DNA of 8,430 nucleotides from Rhodoferax sp. (lineage in GTDB: Bacteria > Pseudomonadota > Gammaproteobacteria > Burkholderiales > Burkholderiaceae_C). Below are positions 1 through 6,388 of the stretch, one piece after another. The notes under the pieces are model-generated. The model did no database searches and was not told the DNA's origin. It saw only the letters and a list, made by a program, of their open reading frames with translations. The DNA is taken from the NCBI GenBank assembly GCA_017880985.1, contig JADGRK010000089.1, positions 1-8,430 of the forward strand. The letters are read 5' to 3'. Position 1 is the first letter of the stretch; each line of letters begins with the position of its first letter. Both the position numbers and the translations under genes were made by a program.

Positions 1-864
1 GTCGAGGCGATTGAGTGTCAGGTAATGGGCACAGATCGCCTGCGTCAGGTTGCTGGTGTGGGCGTCGCTGAACTGTTTGCACATGGTGGCGTTAGCCAGC
101 AGTGCGGGCGGCCCGATCAGCCAGCCCACGCGCAGACCCGGCGACAGGATTTTGCTGAAAGATCCGCAGTGCGCCAGCCAGTCACGGCTGCCGGTCACCT
201 GGTCACTCAGGGCCAACAGGCTGGGCGGTGGCGGCTGGTCAAAATACAACTCACCGTACGGATCGTCTTCCACCACCAGCGTCCGGGTGCGGGCGGCAAG
301 CTCCAGAATGCGCTTGCGTCGCGCCAGGCTGAGCGTGGCGCCGCTTGGGTTGCCAAAGGTGGGAATCAGATAAACCAGTCTGGGCTGGTGTTCTTCGATG
401 AGTTCTTCGAGGCGATCCACATCGACACCGTCGGCATCAATCGGCGCACCGATGATGTTCGCACCATAGAGGCGAAAGCACTGGATTGTGGCCAGGAAGG
501 TGGGCGCCTCCACAATCACCTTGTCGCCGGGCGAGATCATGGTCTTGCCAATCAAATCCAGCGCCTGCTGGCTGCCGGTGGTGACGATCAGGCCTTCGGG
601 CTTGGCGCTGGCGCCTTTGTTCGCCATAAAGGTGCTGATGCCTTCACGCAGCGGCTGATAGCCTTCGGTGGCGCCGTATTGCAGCACCGGGCCGGCGTTG
701 TGGGCCAGAACGGCGTTGGCGGACTGCTGGATGCCCAGCGCATCAAACAGCGCCGGGTCTGGAAAACCACCGGCAAAGCTGATGATGCCGGGCTTGCCCA
801 GTAGCTTGAAAAGTTCACGGATGGCGGAGGTTTCAACGTTTTTCAGGCGGTCAGCAAATTGCAT
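1..864 (-). CDS. PLP-dependent aminotransferase, class I/II (2-aminoadipate aminotransferase/MocR-type fold), 3' end cut by window edge
   Basis: The first 288 residues read without a stop from ATG at 864 to the left edge; the C-terminal part lies outside the window. The start is preceded by a good ribosome site (GAAGGA, 5 bases upstream). The protein is a fold-type I PLP enzyme. It has an early SFAGGFPDP segment (about residues 29-37), TTGSQQALDLIGK near 94-107, the NPSG motif at 172-175, EDDPY at 199-203 with the Asp that contacts the PLP ring nitrogen, and SFSKILSPGLRVGW at 235-248 with the PLP lysine K238 and phosphate-binding R245. No N-terminal GntR-type DNA-binding domain precedes it, so it is a stand-alone enzyme of the LysN/2-aminoadipate group and not a MocR regulator. 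Enzymes of this group transfer amino groups between amino acids such as 2-aminoadipate, aromatic or branched-chain amino acids and 2-oxoglutarate. The substrate cannot be told from sequence alone. It is transcribed divergently from nth. Confidence 0.93.
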   Translation of the reverse strand, partial: MQFADRLKNVETSAIRELFKLLGKPGIISFAGGFPDPALFDALGIQQSANAVLAHNAGPVLQYGATEGYQPLREGISTFMANKGASAKPEGLIVTTGSQQALDLIGKTMISPGDKVIVEAPTFLATIQCFRLYGANIIGAPIDADGVDVDRLEELIEEHQPRLVYLIPTFGNPSGATLSLARRKRILELAARTRTLVVEDDPYGELYFDQPPPPSLLALSDQVTGSRDWLAHCGSFSKILSPGLRVGWLIGPPALLANATMCKQFSDAHTSNLTQAICAHYLTLNRLD

Positions 865-947
865 GGAAGTCCTTCATTTTCTTGCCCCATCCCACGAATA
901 GGGTTAAATTGCGATGGGTCTCCGATTATTAATCAGCCATTGCCGAC
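865..947. promoter_or_regulatory. Divergent intergenic region between aminotransferase and nth
   Basis: These 83 bases separate two divergent starts, so promoters for both genes are expected here. The stretch is more AT-rich than the flanking genes. For nth, a weak sigma70-like pair is possible: TTGCCC at 882-887 and TAAATT at 905-910 with a 17-base spacer, each matching 4 of 6 consensus bases. nth has no clear Shine-Dalgarno sequence, whereas the aminotransferase has one. No operator palindrome was recognised. The existence of promoters is inferred from gene layout; the exact boxes are low confidence. Confidence 0.35.
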
Positions 948-1589
948 ATGACACCCGCCGCTATCGAAGGTTTTTTTGCCACCCTCAAGGCGGCCAACCC
1001 GATGCCAGTGACCGAGCTGGAGTACAGCTCGGAGTTTGAATTGCTGACGGCCGTGTTGCTGTCGGCCCAGGCCACTGATGTGAGTGTGAACAAGGCCACA
1101 CGCCGCCTCTTCCCGGTGGCCAACACGCCGCAAAAAATGCTGGCTCTGGGGCAGGAGGGCCTGGAGGGCTGCATCAAGACCATTGGCCTGTTTCGCTCCA
1201 AGGCCAGACATCTGATGCAAACCTGCCAGATCCTGGTGGCGCAACATGGCGGTGTGGTGCCGCGCACGCGTGAAGCGCTGGAAACCCTGCCCGGCGTGGG
1301 CCGCAAAACGGCCAACGTAGTGCTGAACGTGGCCTTTGGCGAGCCCACCATGGCGGTGGACACGCATCTCTTTCGCGTCGCCAATCGCACCGGCCTGGCG
1401 CCGGGTAAAACGCCGTACGAAGTCGAGATGAAACTGCTCAAACGCATTCCGCCGGCGTATCTGATCAACGCGCACCACTGGCTGGTTCTGCACGGACGCT
1501 ATGTCTGCCTGGCACGCAAACCTTTGTGCTGGCAATGCGGCGTCAGCCAGTTCTGCGACTTCAAAACCAAAACGCCGCCACCACGCTGA
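948..1589 (+). CDS. nth: Endonuclease III (DNA glycosylase/AP lyase)
   Basis: The 213-residue protein matches E. coli endonuclease III (211 residues) almost without gaps, so family residue numbers carry over directly. It excises oxidised pyrimidines such as thymine glycol and cleaves the DNA backbone at the abasic site in base-excision repair. Visible hallmarks are LLSAQATDVSVNKAT (37-51), the helix-hairpin-helix LPGVGRKTANVVL (114-126) containing catalytic lysine K120, AVDTHLFRVANR with catalytic aspartate D138, and the [4Fe-4S] cluster cysteines C187, C194, C197 and C203 with the exact C-X6-C-X2-C-X5-C spacing. All active-site and cluster residues are present, so the enzyme should be functional. 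ATG 948 is chosen because the N-terminus aligns with the E. coli protein and an in-frame stop (TAA 930-932) lies shortly upstream; there is no strong ribosome site. The broken GGDEF gene begins 15 bases downstream and may share the transcript. Confidence 0.97.
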   Translation: MTPAAIEGFFATLKAANPMPVTELEYSSEFELLTAVLLSAQATDVSVNKATRRLFPVANTPQKMLALGQEGLEGCIKTIGLFRSKARHLMQTCQILVAQHGGVVPRTREALETLPGVGRKTANVVLNVAFGEPTMAVDTHLFRVANRTGLAPGKTPYEVEMKLLKRIPPAYLINAHHWLVLHGRYVCLARKPLCWQCGVSQFCDFKTKTPPPR

Positions 1590-2018
1590 ACCCCCGAGAT
1601 ACCCATGAACCTGATTGACCTCCGCACGGTCCTGCTGCTGGCTGGCGTCATGAGCGGCTTGATGTCGCTGGCGTTGTATTCGCTCAAACGCAATTACCCA
1701 GCCTCCATCAAGGGCCTGGGTGAATGGTCTGCCGCGCTGCTGCTTCTTTTTGTCTCTGGTCTGCTGTTTTCGGGACGCGGCAAGCTGCCTGACTACGCCT
1801 CCATCACTTTTTCCAATTTTTTGCTCTGGTCGGGGGTTTATCTGACCTATGTTGGCAGCCAGCGCTTCTTTGGCGTCAGGCCTCGCCTGGCGCCGTGGAT
1901 GACCTTAATCACGGGGATGTTGCTGGTATCGGTATGGTTCACCTTCGTCGAACCGAGTTACCGGGCGCGCCTGGTTGTGTCCAACCTGCTGATGGCATCC
2001 CTGTTTGGGGTGCACGCC

Positions 2019-2021
2019 TGA
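2019..2021 (+). other. In-frame premature TGA within the GGDEF gene
   Basis: Reading frame and protein character are identical before (LLMASLFGVHA) and after (LIFKRGSTSFARILTVGVLF) this codon, inside a transmembrane segment. A single-base change from TGG (Trp) would produce it. The downstream part has no ATG with a ribosome site nearby; the first plausible restart is GTG 2073. Confidence 0.85.
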
Positions 2022-2667
2022 CTGATCTTCAAGCGGGGTTCAACCTCGTTTGCCAGAATACTGACCGTAGGCGTGTTGTTCGGCTGCACCGTCATCCAGC
2101 TCCTGCGCCGGGTCACATCCTTCCACTTGCCCGCTGGTGCCGACTTCCTCGATGCGGCACCCTACCAGTTGATCTACCTGACCAGCTACACATTTTTCAT
2201 TCTGCTGCTCTCCATCAGCATGGTGCTGATGGCCAGCGACCGCTTGCGCACCGAGCTGGAACACCTGGCCACGCACGATTCACTCACCAATGCCCTGACA
2301 CGCCGGCACATGGACGAAACCTGCGCGGAGGAACTGGAGCGCTGCCGCCGGCATGGCCACAGCATGGCCCTGCTGATGATGGATCTGGACCATTTCAAGC
2401 AGGTGAACGACACCTATGGCCATCAGGCGGGCGACCAGGTGTTGATCAACCTGGTGGCCAAGGTCAACGCCGTGTTACGGCAACCCGACCACTTGGGGCG
2501 CTATGGCGGTGAAGAGTTTGTGGCGCTTTTACCGGAAACCTCGCTGGAAGAAGCCGTCTCGGTAGCCGAGCGGATACGCGCCGTCTGCGCCCTGCCCGAG
2601 CTGGGGCCTTCCTGCACCGTGAGCATCGGCGTCACCACCAGGCAGCAAGACAGTGACACCGTGGATA

Positions 2668-2671
2668 CCCC
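2668..2671 (+). other. One-base insertion (C4 run) shifting the GGDEF frame
   Basis: Before this run the frame encodes VSIGVTTRQQDSDTVDT. After it, the original frame gives a non-family arginine-rich tail (PDRACRRRPVPRQG), while the frame one base later gives LIARADAALYRAKANGRNRI, the conserved last helix of GGDEF domains. Deleting one C reconciles both halves. Confidence 0.87.
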
Positions 2672-2742
2672 TGATCGCGCGTGCCGACGCCGCCCTGTAC
2701 CGCGCCAAGGCCAACGGACGCAACCGGATAGAAACTGCCTGA

Positions 2743-2836
2743 TCAGGTCGCAGCCCCCGCAGCACCTGCGCAAGCCGCCCACATTTTCGTAGCGGAGAAG
2801 AAATCATCGGCTTCGCCGGACGCACCAGTCACGGCT
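2743..2836. other. Short convergent intergenic region between GGDEF pseudogene and btuD
   Basis: These 94 bases separate the 3' ends of two convergent units. On the minus strand a small hairpin (CGGC-GAA-GCCG, 2808-2818) is followed by a loose T-rich stretch, but the stem is only 4 base pairs. I do not call a terminator. No gene or repeat was recognised. Confidence 0.4.
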
Positions 2837-3628
2837 TCACAGGCCCATGCTAACCCTGGGCAACGCCACCCACTGTTCTCGCAGCGCGTGAATGCTGATG
2901 CGGTGCTCAAACACGGCTTCCAGCGCCCGGTGCGTGCTGGCATCGCCACAGGCGCCCTGATGCGTGATGCGACCCTGCGCCATGATGACCATGTCATCGG
3001 CGTGCAGCGCCATCGAAATTTCATGCAGCACACTGACCACGGTTTTACCTTCGGCAATCAAGCCGCGTGCCATCTGCAGCCAATCGGCCTGGTGCGGCGG
3101 GTCCAGGTTGGCCAGTGGCTCATCCATCAACAGCACCTGCGCCTGCACGGCAAGAGCGCGCGCCAGCAGGACGCGCTGGCGCTCGCCGCCCGAGAGTTGA
3201 CCCAGCGTGCGACCACGCCAGTCCCAGGCCTGGGTGGCCCGCAAGGCTTGCTCGACGGCGACGTGATCAGCCTGGCTGGGTGCTGCCAGCCAGGCCTGAT
3301 GCGGCAGGCGCCCCAGCATGGCGACATCCCACACCGTTAAATCGTCGCCGGCAGTTTCGTTTTGCCCCAACCACGCGAGCTGCTGCGCCCGCACTCTGGC
3401 GGGCAAGGTGGCGAGCGACTGACCCAGCAGGGTGATGCTGCCGGTGTGTGGCAACAAATTGGCCAAAACCTTTAGCAGGGTCGATTTGCCTGCCCCGTTG
3501 GGTCCCACAATGCTGGTCCAACGTCCAGCGGGCAAGGCCAGATCAAGATCCTTCAATACTTGAACATTTCCGAGGCTGGCGCTTATACAGATTGCGTCAA
3601 CAGCTATTAAATTTATAGCTTTCTTCAT
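2837..3628 (-). CDS. btuD: Vitamin B12 ABC transporter ATP-binding protein
   Basis: This 263-residue ATPase has all ABC hallmarks: Walker A GPNGAGKST (42-50), Q-loop glutamine Q89 (GQNE), signature LSGGERQR (145-152), Walker B VLLMDEP (165-171) with catalytic E170, D-loop NLD, and switch histidine H202. Length and motif style fit the FecE/BtuD group that energises import of cobalamin, haem or iron siderophores; the operon points to cobalamin. It would sit on the cytoplasmic face of the inner membrane bound to BtuC. ATG 3628 is preferred over an in-frame GTG at 3673 because ATG overlaps the btuC stop as ATGA, a usual coupling arrangement, and the longer start would run 49 bases into btuC. Residues 2-18 (KKAINLIAVDAICISAS) are encoded by an AT-rich stretch resembling a dispersed repeat. 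It is the last gene of the operon. Confidence 0.93.
   Translation of the reverse strand: MKKAINLIAVDAICISASLGNVQVLKDLDLALPAGRWTSIVGPNGAGKSTLLKVLANLLPHTGSITLLGQSLATLPARVRAQQLAWLGQNETAGDDLTVWDVAMLGRLPHQAWLAAPSQADHVAVEQALRATQAWDWRGRTLGQLSGGERQRVLLARALAVQAQVLLMDEPLANLDPPHQADWLQMARGLIAEGKTVVSVLHEISMALHADDMVIMAQGRITHQGACGDASTHRALEAVFEHRISIHALREQWVALPRVSMGL
3573..3624 (-). repeat. Dispersed AT-rich repeat-like element within the 5' end of btuD
   Basis: On the minus strand, directly after the btuD start codon, the sequence reads AAAGCTATAAATTTAATAGC, then a GTTGACGC block and an ATAAGCGCCAG block. The first part is an inverted repeat, AGCTAT/ATAGCT (3602-3607 and 3615-3620) around a 7-base loop. From memory this order (AGCTAT...ATAGCT, then GCTTGCGC, then ATAAGCGCTAGAGGCC) matches a short repeat scattered through Rhodoferax, Polaromonas and Acidovorax genomes, usually between genes. 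Base composition contrasts sharply with the GC-rich neighbours. Here it has been absorbed into the reading frame. The inverted repeat is seen directly; identity with the dispersed family is recalled and needs a search. Confidence 0.6.
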
Positions 3629-4647
3629 AGTCCGGTGCCCGAAGTCGAGCGCATGCTGCGCTGCATCAGCCACAGCAGATAACCGCCACCGAGCACCGCC
3701 GTGAGTACACCCACCGGCAACTCCTGCGGGGCCATGAGCGCCCTGGCCAGCACGTCGGCGGCCATCAGCAGCACGCCGCCCATCAGGCTGGCGAGAAAAA
3801 TCAATCGCCGATGCGTGGTTTTGGCGACCGAGCGCACCAGGTGCGGTGCGGCCAGACCGACAAAGGCAATCAAGCCGGTTTGCGCCACCGCCGCACCGGT
3901 GGCCAACGCCAGCACCGCCACCAGCGCGGCGCGCATCTGAGGCAGGGGCAAGCCCAGGCTGGCGGCCGTGGCCTCACCCAGGGAGAGACCGTCGAGCACT
4001 GGGCTCAGGATCCAGGCCACCGTCGTGCAACCCAGCCAGACGCCGACCATCAAGACCCAGGCACTCCAGCCGACAAAGCCGGTGCTGCCCAGCATGAAGG
4101 CCTGCATGGATTGCATCACGTCCGGGTTCATCAGCATGACCAGCGAGGTCATGGCTCCCAGCACCACGCCCACAATGACACCAGCCAATAACAAGCGCAA
4201 CGTATGCTGCACGCCCTGGGCCAGCAACAGTGTGAGCAGCACAGCGCCCACCGCACCGGCAAACGCCGCACCGGTAAGTCCCAGGCGCACCAGCCAGGCG
4301 GTGGCAAACGGCGATACGCCAAATACCACCAACATCAGTGCCACGCCCAGCGACGCGCCAGACGCACTGCCCAATAAATACGGGTCCGCCAGCGGGTTGC
4401 GAAACAAGCCCTGCGCCAGCGCCCCGGCCAGCCCCAGTAAGGCCCCAGCGGCCCAGGCCCCGAGCGTGCGCGGCAGGCGAATGTCCCACACAATTTGCAT
4501 TGCCACCGGGTCGCTCCCGGCTTCAAACACGCTCTCAAATCCGGTGCTGCCGACACTGGCACCCAGCAGCAGCAAAGCACCACCAGCGGCCAGCAAGCCG
4601 AGTACCAGCCAATCGGCGGCGCGACGCTGGTGGCCGATGTCGGTCAT
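3625..4647 (-). CDS. btuC: Vitamin B12 ABC transporter permease (FecCD family)
   Basis: This 340-residue, highly hydrophobic protein has the length and motif order of FecCD/BtuC permeases, which usually have ten membrane helices and work as a homodimer. Visible family motifs are RLPRTLGAWAAGALLGLAGA (58-77), FRNPLADPYLLGSASGASLG (82-101), GLIAFVGLAAPHLVR (258-272), the cytoplasmic coupling segment that contacts the ATPase, and ELPVGVLTAVLGGGYLLWL (309-327). It would form the inner-membrane channel for cobalamin, receiving the ligand from BtuF. ATG 4647 is chosen over an in-frame GTG at 4668 because it forms an ATGA overlap with the btuF stop; its own stop forms the same overlap with the btuD start. 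No strong ribosome site is visible, in keeping with translational coupling. The family also transports haem and siderophores, so the B12 assignment rests mainly on riboswitch, BtuB and BtuF context. Confidence 0.93.
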   Translation of the reverse strand: MTDIGHQRRAADWLVLGLLAAGGALLLLGASVGSTGFESVFEAGSDPVAMQIVWDIRLPRTLGAWAAGALLGLAGALAQGLFRNPLADPYLLGSASGASLGVALMLVVFGVSPFATAWLVRLGLTGAAFAGAVGAVLLTLLLAQGVQHTLRLLLAGVIVGVVLGAMTSLVMLMNPDVMQSMQAFMLGSTGFVGWSAWVLMVGVWLGCTTVAWILSPVLDGLSLGEATAASLGLPLPQMRAALVAVLALATGAAVAQTGLIAFVGLAAPHLVRSVAKTTHRRLIFLASLMGGVLLMAADVLARALMAPQELPVGVLTAVLGGGYLLWLMQRSMRSTSGTGL

Positions 4648-5546
4648 GTGGCTTGGTCCAGCAGGCACTGCGCCATGATGCGGGCACCCTCAGCCATACG
4701 CGGCCCCGGGCGCACCAGCACGTCAGACTGGGCCTTGGTAAATACGCACACCCGCTTGAACTGGATGGCCCGCATGGCGGCCCAGCCGGGACGAGCGGCC
4801 AGCCCGACATCACCGAAGGCGCTCACCATGATCACGTCCGGGTTGGCGCGCACCACATACTCCGGGTTGATCATCGGAAACGGCCCCAGGCTGGCGGGCA
4901 CGATGTTTTTGGCACCCAGACGGGTGAGGGTCTCTCCAATGAAAGAGCGCTCGCCAGCGGCGTAAGGCCCACTGTTGACCTCAAAGTACACACGCATTTC
5001 TTTCACGTTGGCAGGCAGCGATTGCGCGGCGGCGGTGACGGCTGCGTCGATCACGCGCCAGACCCGCCCAGCGTCTGGCACGCCCAGCACCAAGCCGAGG
5101 GTCTCAATCACCCGGCGCACATCAGCGTGACTCCTGGGCTCCAGTGCCACCACTTTGATACCCAGCGACTGCAGGCGTTCCCCGACACGTGACGAGGTGG
5201 CCATCAGCACCAGGTCGGGCCTCAAGGCCACAATGGCTTCAACATTGGGGTCCAACCCGCCGCCGACCTGAGGCAGCTTCTTGATGCTCTGGGGAAAATC
5301 GGAATTACGATCAACCCCCACCAAGCGAGCGCACTGGCCTAATGCGCACACGGTTTCGGTGAGGGATGGCAGCAAGCTCACGATTCGCTGCGGTGGCTGG
5401 TTGAAACTGACCGTCAGACCCCGGTCATCGGTCACCTGAAGAGCCCGCGCGGTCACTGCCCCCATTAGTGCAAGGACAGTAGCCAGGACCCCCATCCACC
5501 GAGCGGCCATTGCGAACGCAACGCGGCAATCAACTGGGCGCCACAT
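4644..5546 (-). CDS. btuF: Periplasmic vitamin B12-binding protein
   Basis: The 300-residue protein belongs to the BtuF/FecB class of substrate-binding proteins (two lobes joined by a rigid helix). An N-terminal hydrophobic stretch (MGVLATVLALMGAV, about 18-31) ends in ARA, giving a likely signal-peptidase I site after residue 35, so it should be periplasmic. Family features include PPQRIVSLLPSLTETVCALG (51-70), LVGVDRNSDFP (75-85), LRPDLVLM (108-115), NPDVIMVS (235-242) and RPGPRMAEGARIMA (279-292). It would bind cobalamin delivered through BtuB and hand it to BtuC. ATG 5546 has a good ribosome site (GGAG at 5552-5555, 5 bases away) and overlaps the preceding gene by 17 bases. A shorter start at ATG 5510 would give a more typical signal peptide but has no ribosome site. 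The 3' end overlaps btuC by four bases. Confidence 0.92.
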   Translation of the reverse strand: MWRPVDCRVAFAMAARWMGVLATVLALMGAVTARALQVTDDRGLTVSFNQPPQRIVSLLPSLTETVCALGQCARLVGVDRNSDFPQSIKKLPQVGGGLDPNVEAIVALRPDLVLMATSSRVGERLQSLGIKVVALEPRSHADVRRVIETLGLVLGVPDAGRVWRVIDAAVTAAAQSLPANVKEMRVYFEVNSGPYAAGERSFIGETLTRLGAKNIVPASLGPFPMINPEYVVRANPDVIMVSAFGDVGLAARPGWAAMRAIQFKRVCVFTKAQSDVLVRPGPRMAEGARIMAQCLLDQAT

Positions 5547-6354
5547 GCGCGCTCCAATCCATCACGATGCGATGCAAAGCGGTCACACCATCGGTCAGCG
5601 CGGCCGGACCGGGCTGCAAGATGTCAGCCGACTTGACCTCAAACACCTGCCCGGTCTCGACCGCACTCACCGCGCCCCAGCCTGGGCGCGTCACCACGTT
5701 TTCAGGCCGAAACTTCTTGCCGCACCACGAGCCAATGATGATGTCGGGGTTGCGCCGTATGATCTCCGAGCCGTCAGCAATGATGCGATCTTTGCCCAGC
5801 GACTGGCCTGCCAGTTCGGGAAAGCAGTCGTCACCACCGGCGATGCCAATCAATTCCGACACCCATTTGATAGCACTGATGTGCGGCGTGTCCCACTCTT
5901 CAAAGTACACCTTGGGCCGACGCGGCAAAGCAGCAGCCGCCTCGGCAATGGCCGTCAATTGCCGCTGCATAGCCGCGTTCAATGCCAAACCCTGTTCGGC
6001 CTGCCCGACCATCGCTGCCACCTGGTACAGCATGGCAAAAATCTCGGCCACGCTGCGTTGGTTGAAGATGGTGACCTGCACGCCGTGGCGAATCAGCGCC
6101 GCTGCAATGTCGGCCTGCAGGTCGGAAAAGCCGAAGACACAATCTGGCTCCAGCGCCAGGATCTTGTCCACCTTGGCACTGGTAAAAGCACTGACGCGGG
6201 GCTTCTCATCACGCGCCCGGCGCGGCCGCACGGTATAGCCCGAGATGCCGACGATGCGCCATTCCTCACCCAGCAAATACAACCACTCAGTGGTTTCTTC
6301 GGTCAGGCAGACAATACGCTGCGGGCCCAGGGATTGGGTGCTGGTCAGGTTCAT
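5530..6354 (-). CDS. BtuF-family cobalamin-binding protein lacking a signal peptide
   Basis: This 274-residue protein has the same periplasmic-binding fold as BtuF (PF01497 type), with PQRIVCLTEETTEWLYLLGE (11-30), IVGISGYTVRPRRARDEKPR (34-53), VSAFTSAKVDKILALEPD (54-71), YFEEWDTPHISAIKWVSELI (150-169) and RNPDIIIGSW (201-210). Unlike BtuF it begins directly at the domain: no hydrophobic signal segment or lipobox cysteine is present and no upstream in-frame extension is plausible, since btuB ends 34 bases before. It is therefore predicted to stay in the cytoplasm unless exported by another route. I recall such signal-less homologues being annotated as cobalamin-binding protein in other proteobacteria; their exact role is unknown to me. 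The ribosome site is weak. Placement between btuB and btuF ties it to B12 uptake or to handling of imported corrinoid; that part is inference. Confidence 0.85.
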   Translation of the reverse strand: MNLTSTQSLGPQRIVCLTEETTEWLYLLGEEWRIVGISGYTVRPRRARDEKPRVSAFTSAKVDKILALEPDCVFGFSDLQADIAAALIRHGVQVTIFNQRSVAEIFAMLYQVAAMVGQAEQGLALNAAMQRQLTAIAEAAAALPRRPKVYFEEWDTPHISAIKWVSELIGIAGGDDCFPELAGQSLGKDRIIADGSEIIRRNPDIIIGSWCGKKFRPENVVTRPGWGAVSAVETGQVFEVKSADILQPGPAALTDGVTALHRIVMDWSAHVAPS

Positions 6355-6388
6355 CGCTTTGTTTTCTGGATCAATCCAAGCTGTCAGC

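Larger units (their letters stand above)
1605..2742 (+). pseudogene. Membrane-anchored diguanylate cyclase (GGDEF) gene, broken by a nonsense codon and a frameshift
   Basis: If the two lesions are bridged, the reading encodes about 378 residues. The N-terminal half has roughly six or seven hydrophobic segments (for example LLLAGVMSGLMSLALYSL, AALLLLFVSGLLFSG and LIYLTSYTFFILLLSISMVL). A GGDEF domain follows, starting at about residue 220 with LEHLATHDSLTNALTRRHM. It contains MMDLDHFKQVNDTYGHQAGD, the active-site motif GGEEF at conceptual residues 301-305, and an RxxD inhibitory site (R292-D295) exactly five residues before it. Such proteins condense two GTP into cyclic di-GMP, often with product inhibition at RxxD. 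Lesion 1 is TGA at 2019-2021, where the frame continues unchanged on both sides. Lesion 2 is an extra C in the C4 run 2668-2671; removing it restores LIARADAALYRAKANGRN and a stop at 2740-2742, the usual C-terminus of the domain. Unbridged, translation gives a 138-residue membrane fragment and possibly a second piece from GTG 2073 with a scrambled tail ending at 2792. Two independent lesions suggest decay, though sequencing error cannot be excluded. Confidence 0.88.

Noticed and set aside
1..864. MocR-type transcription regulator
   Set aside because: The gene starts directly at the aminotransferase domain; no winged-helix DNA-binding domain is encoded upstream.
933..1535. Minus-strand open frames opposite nth
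   Set aside because: nth has every catalytic and cluster residue in place, so the opposite frames are shadows.
2019..2021. TGA as a selenocysteine codon
   Set aside because: The codon lies in a membrane helix of a non-redox protein and no selenocysteine insertion hairpin was seen; a nonsense change is simpler.
2668..2671. Programmed ribosomal frameshift in the GGDEF gene
   Set aside because: A C4 run without a slippery heptamer, internal Shine-Dalgarno or downstream structure is not a convincing programmed site, and the same gene also carries a stop codon.
2808..2818. Possible terminator at the end of the btu operon
   Set aside because: The stem has only four base pairs and the following T-rich stretch is interrupted; too weak to call.
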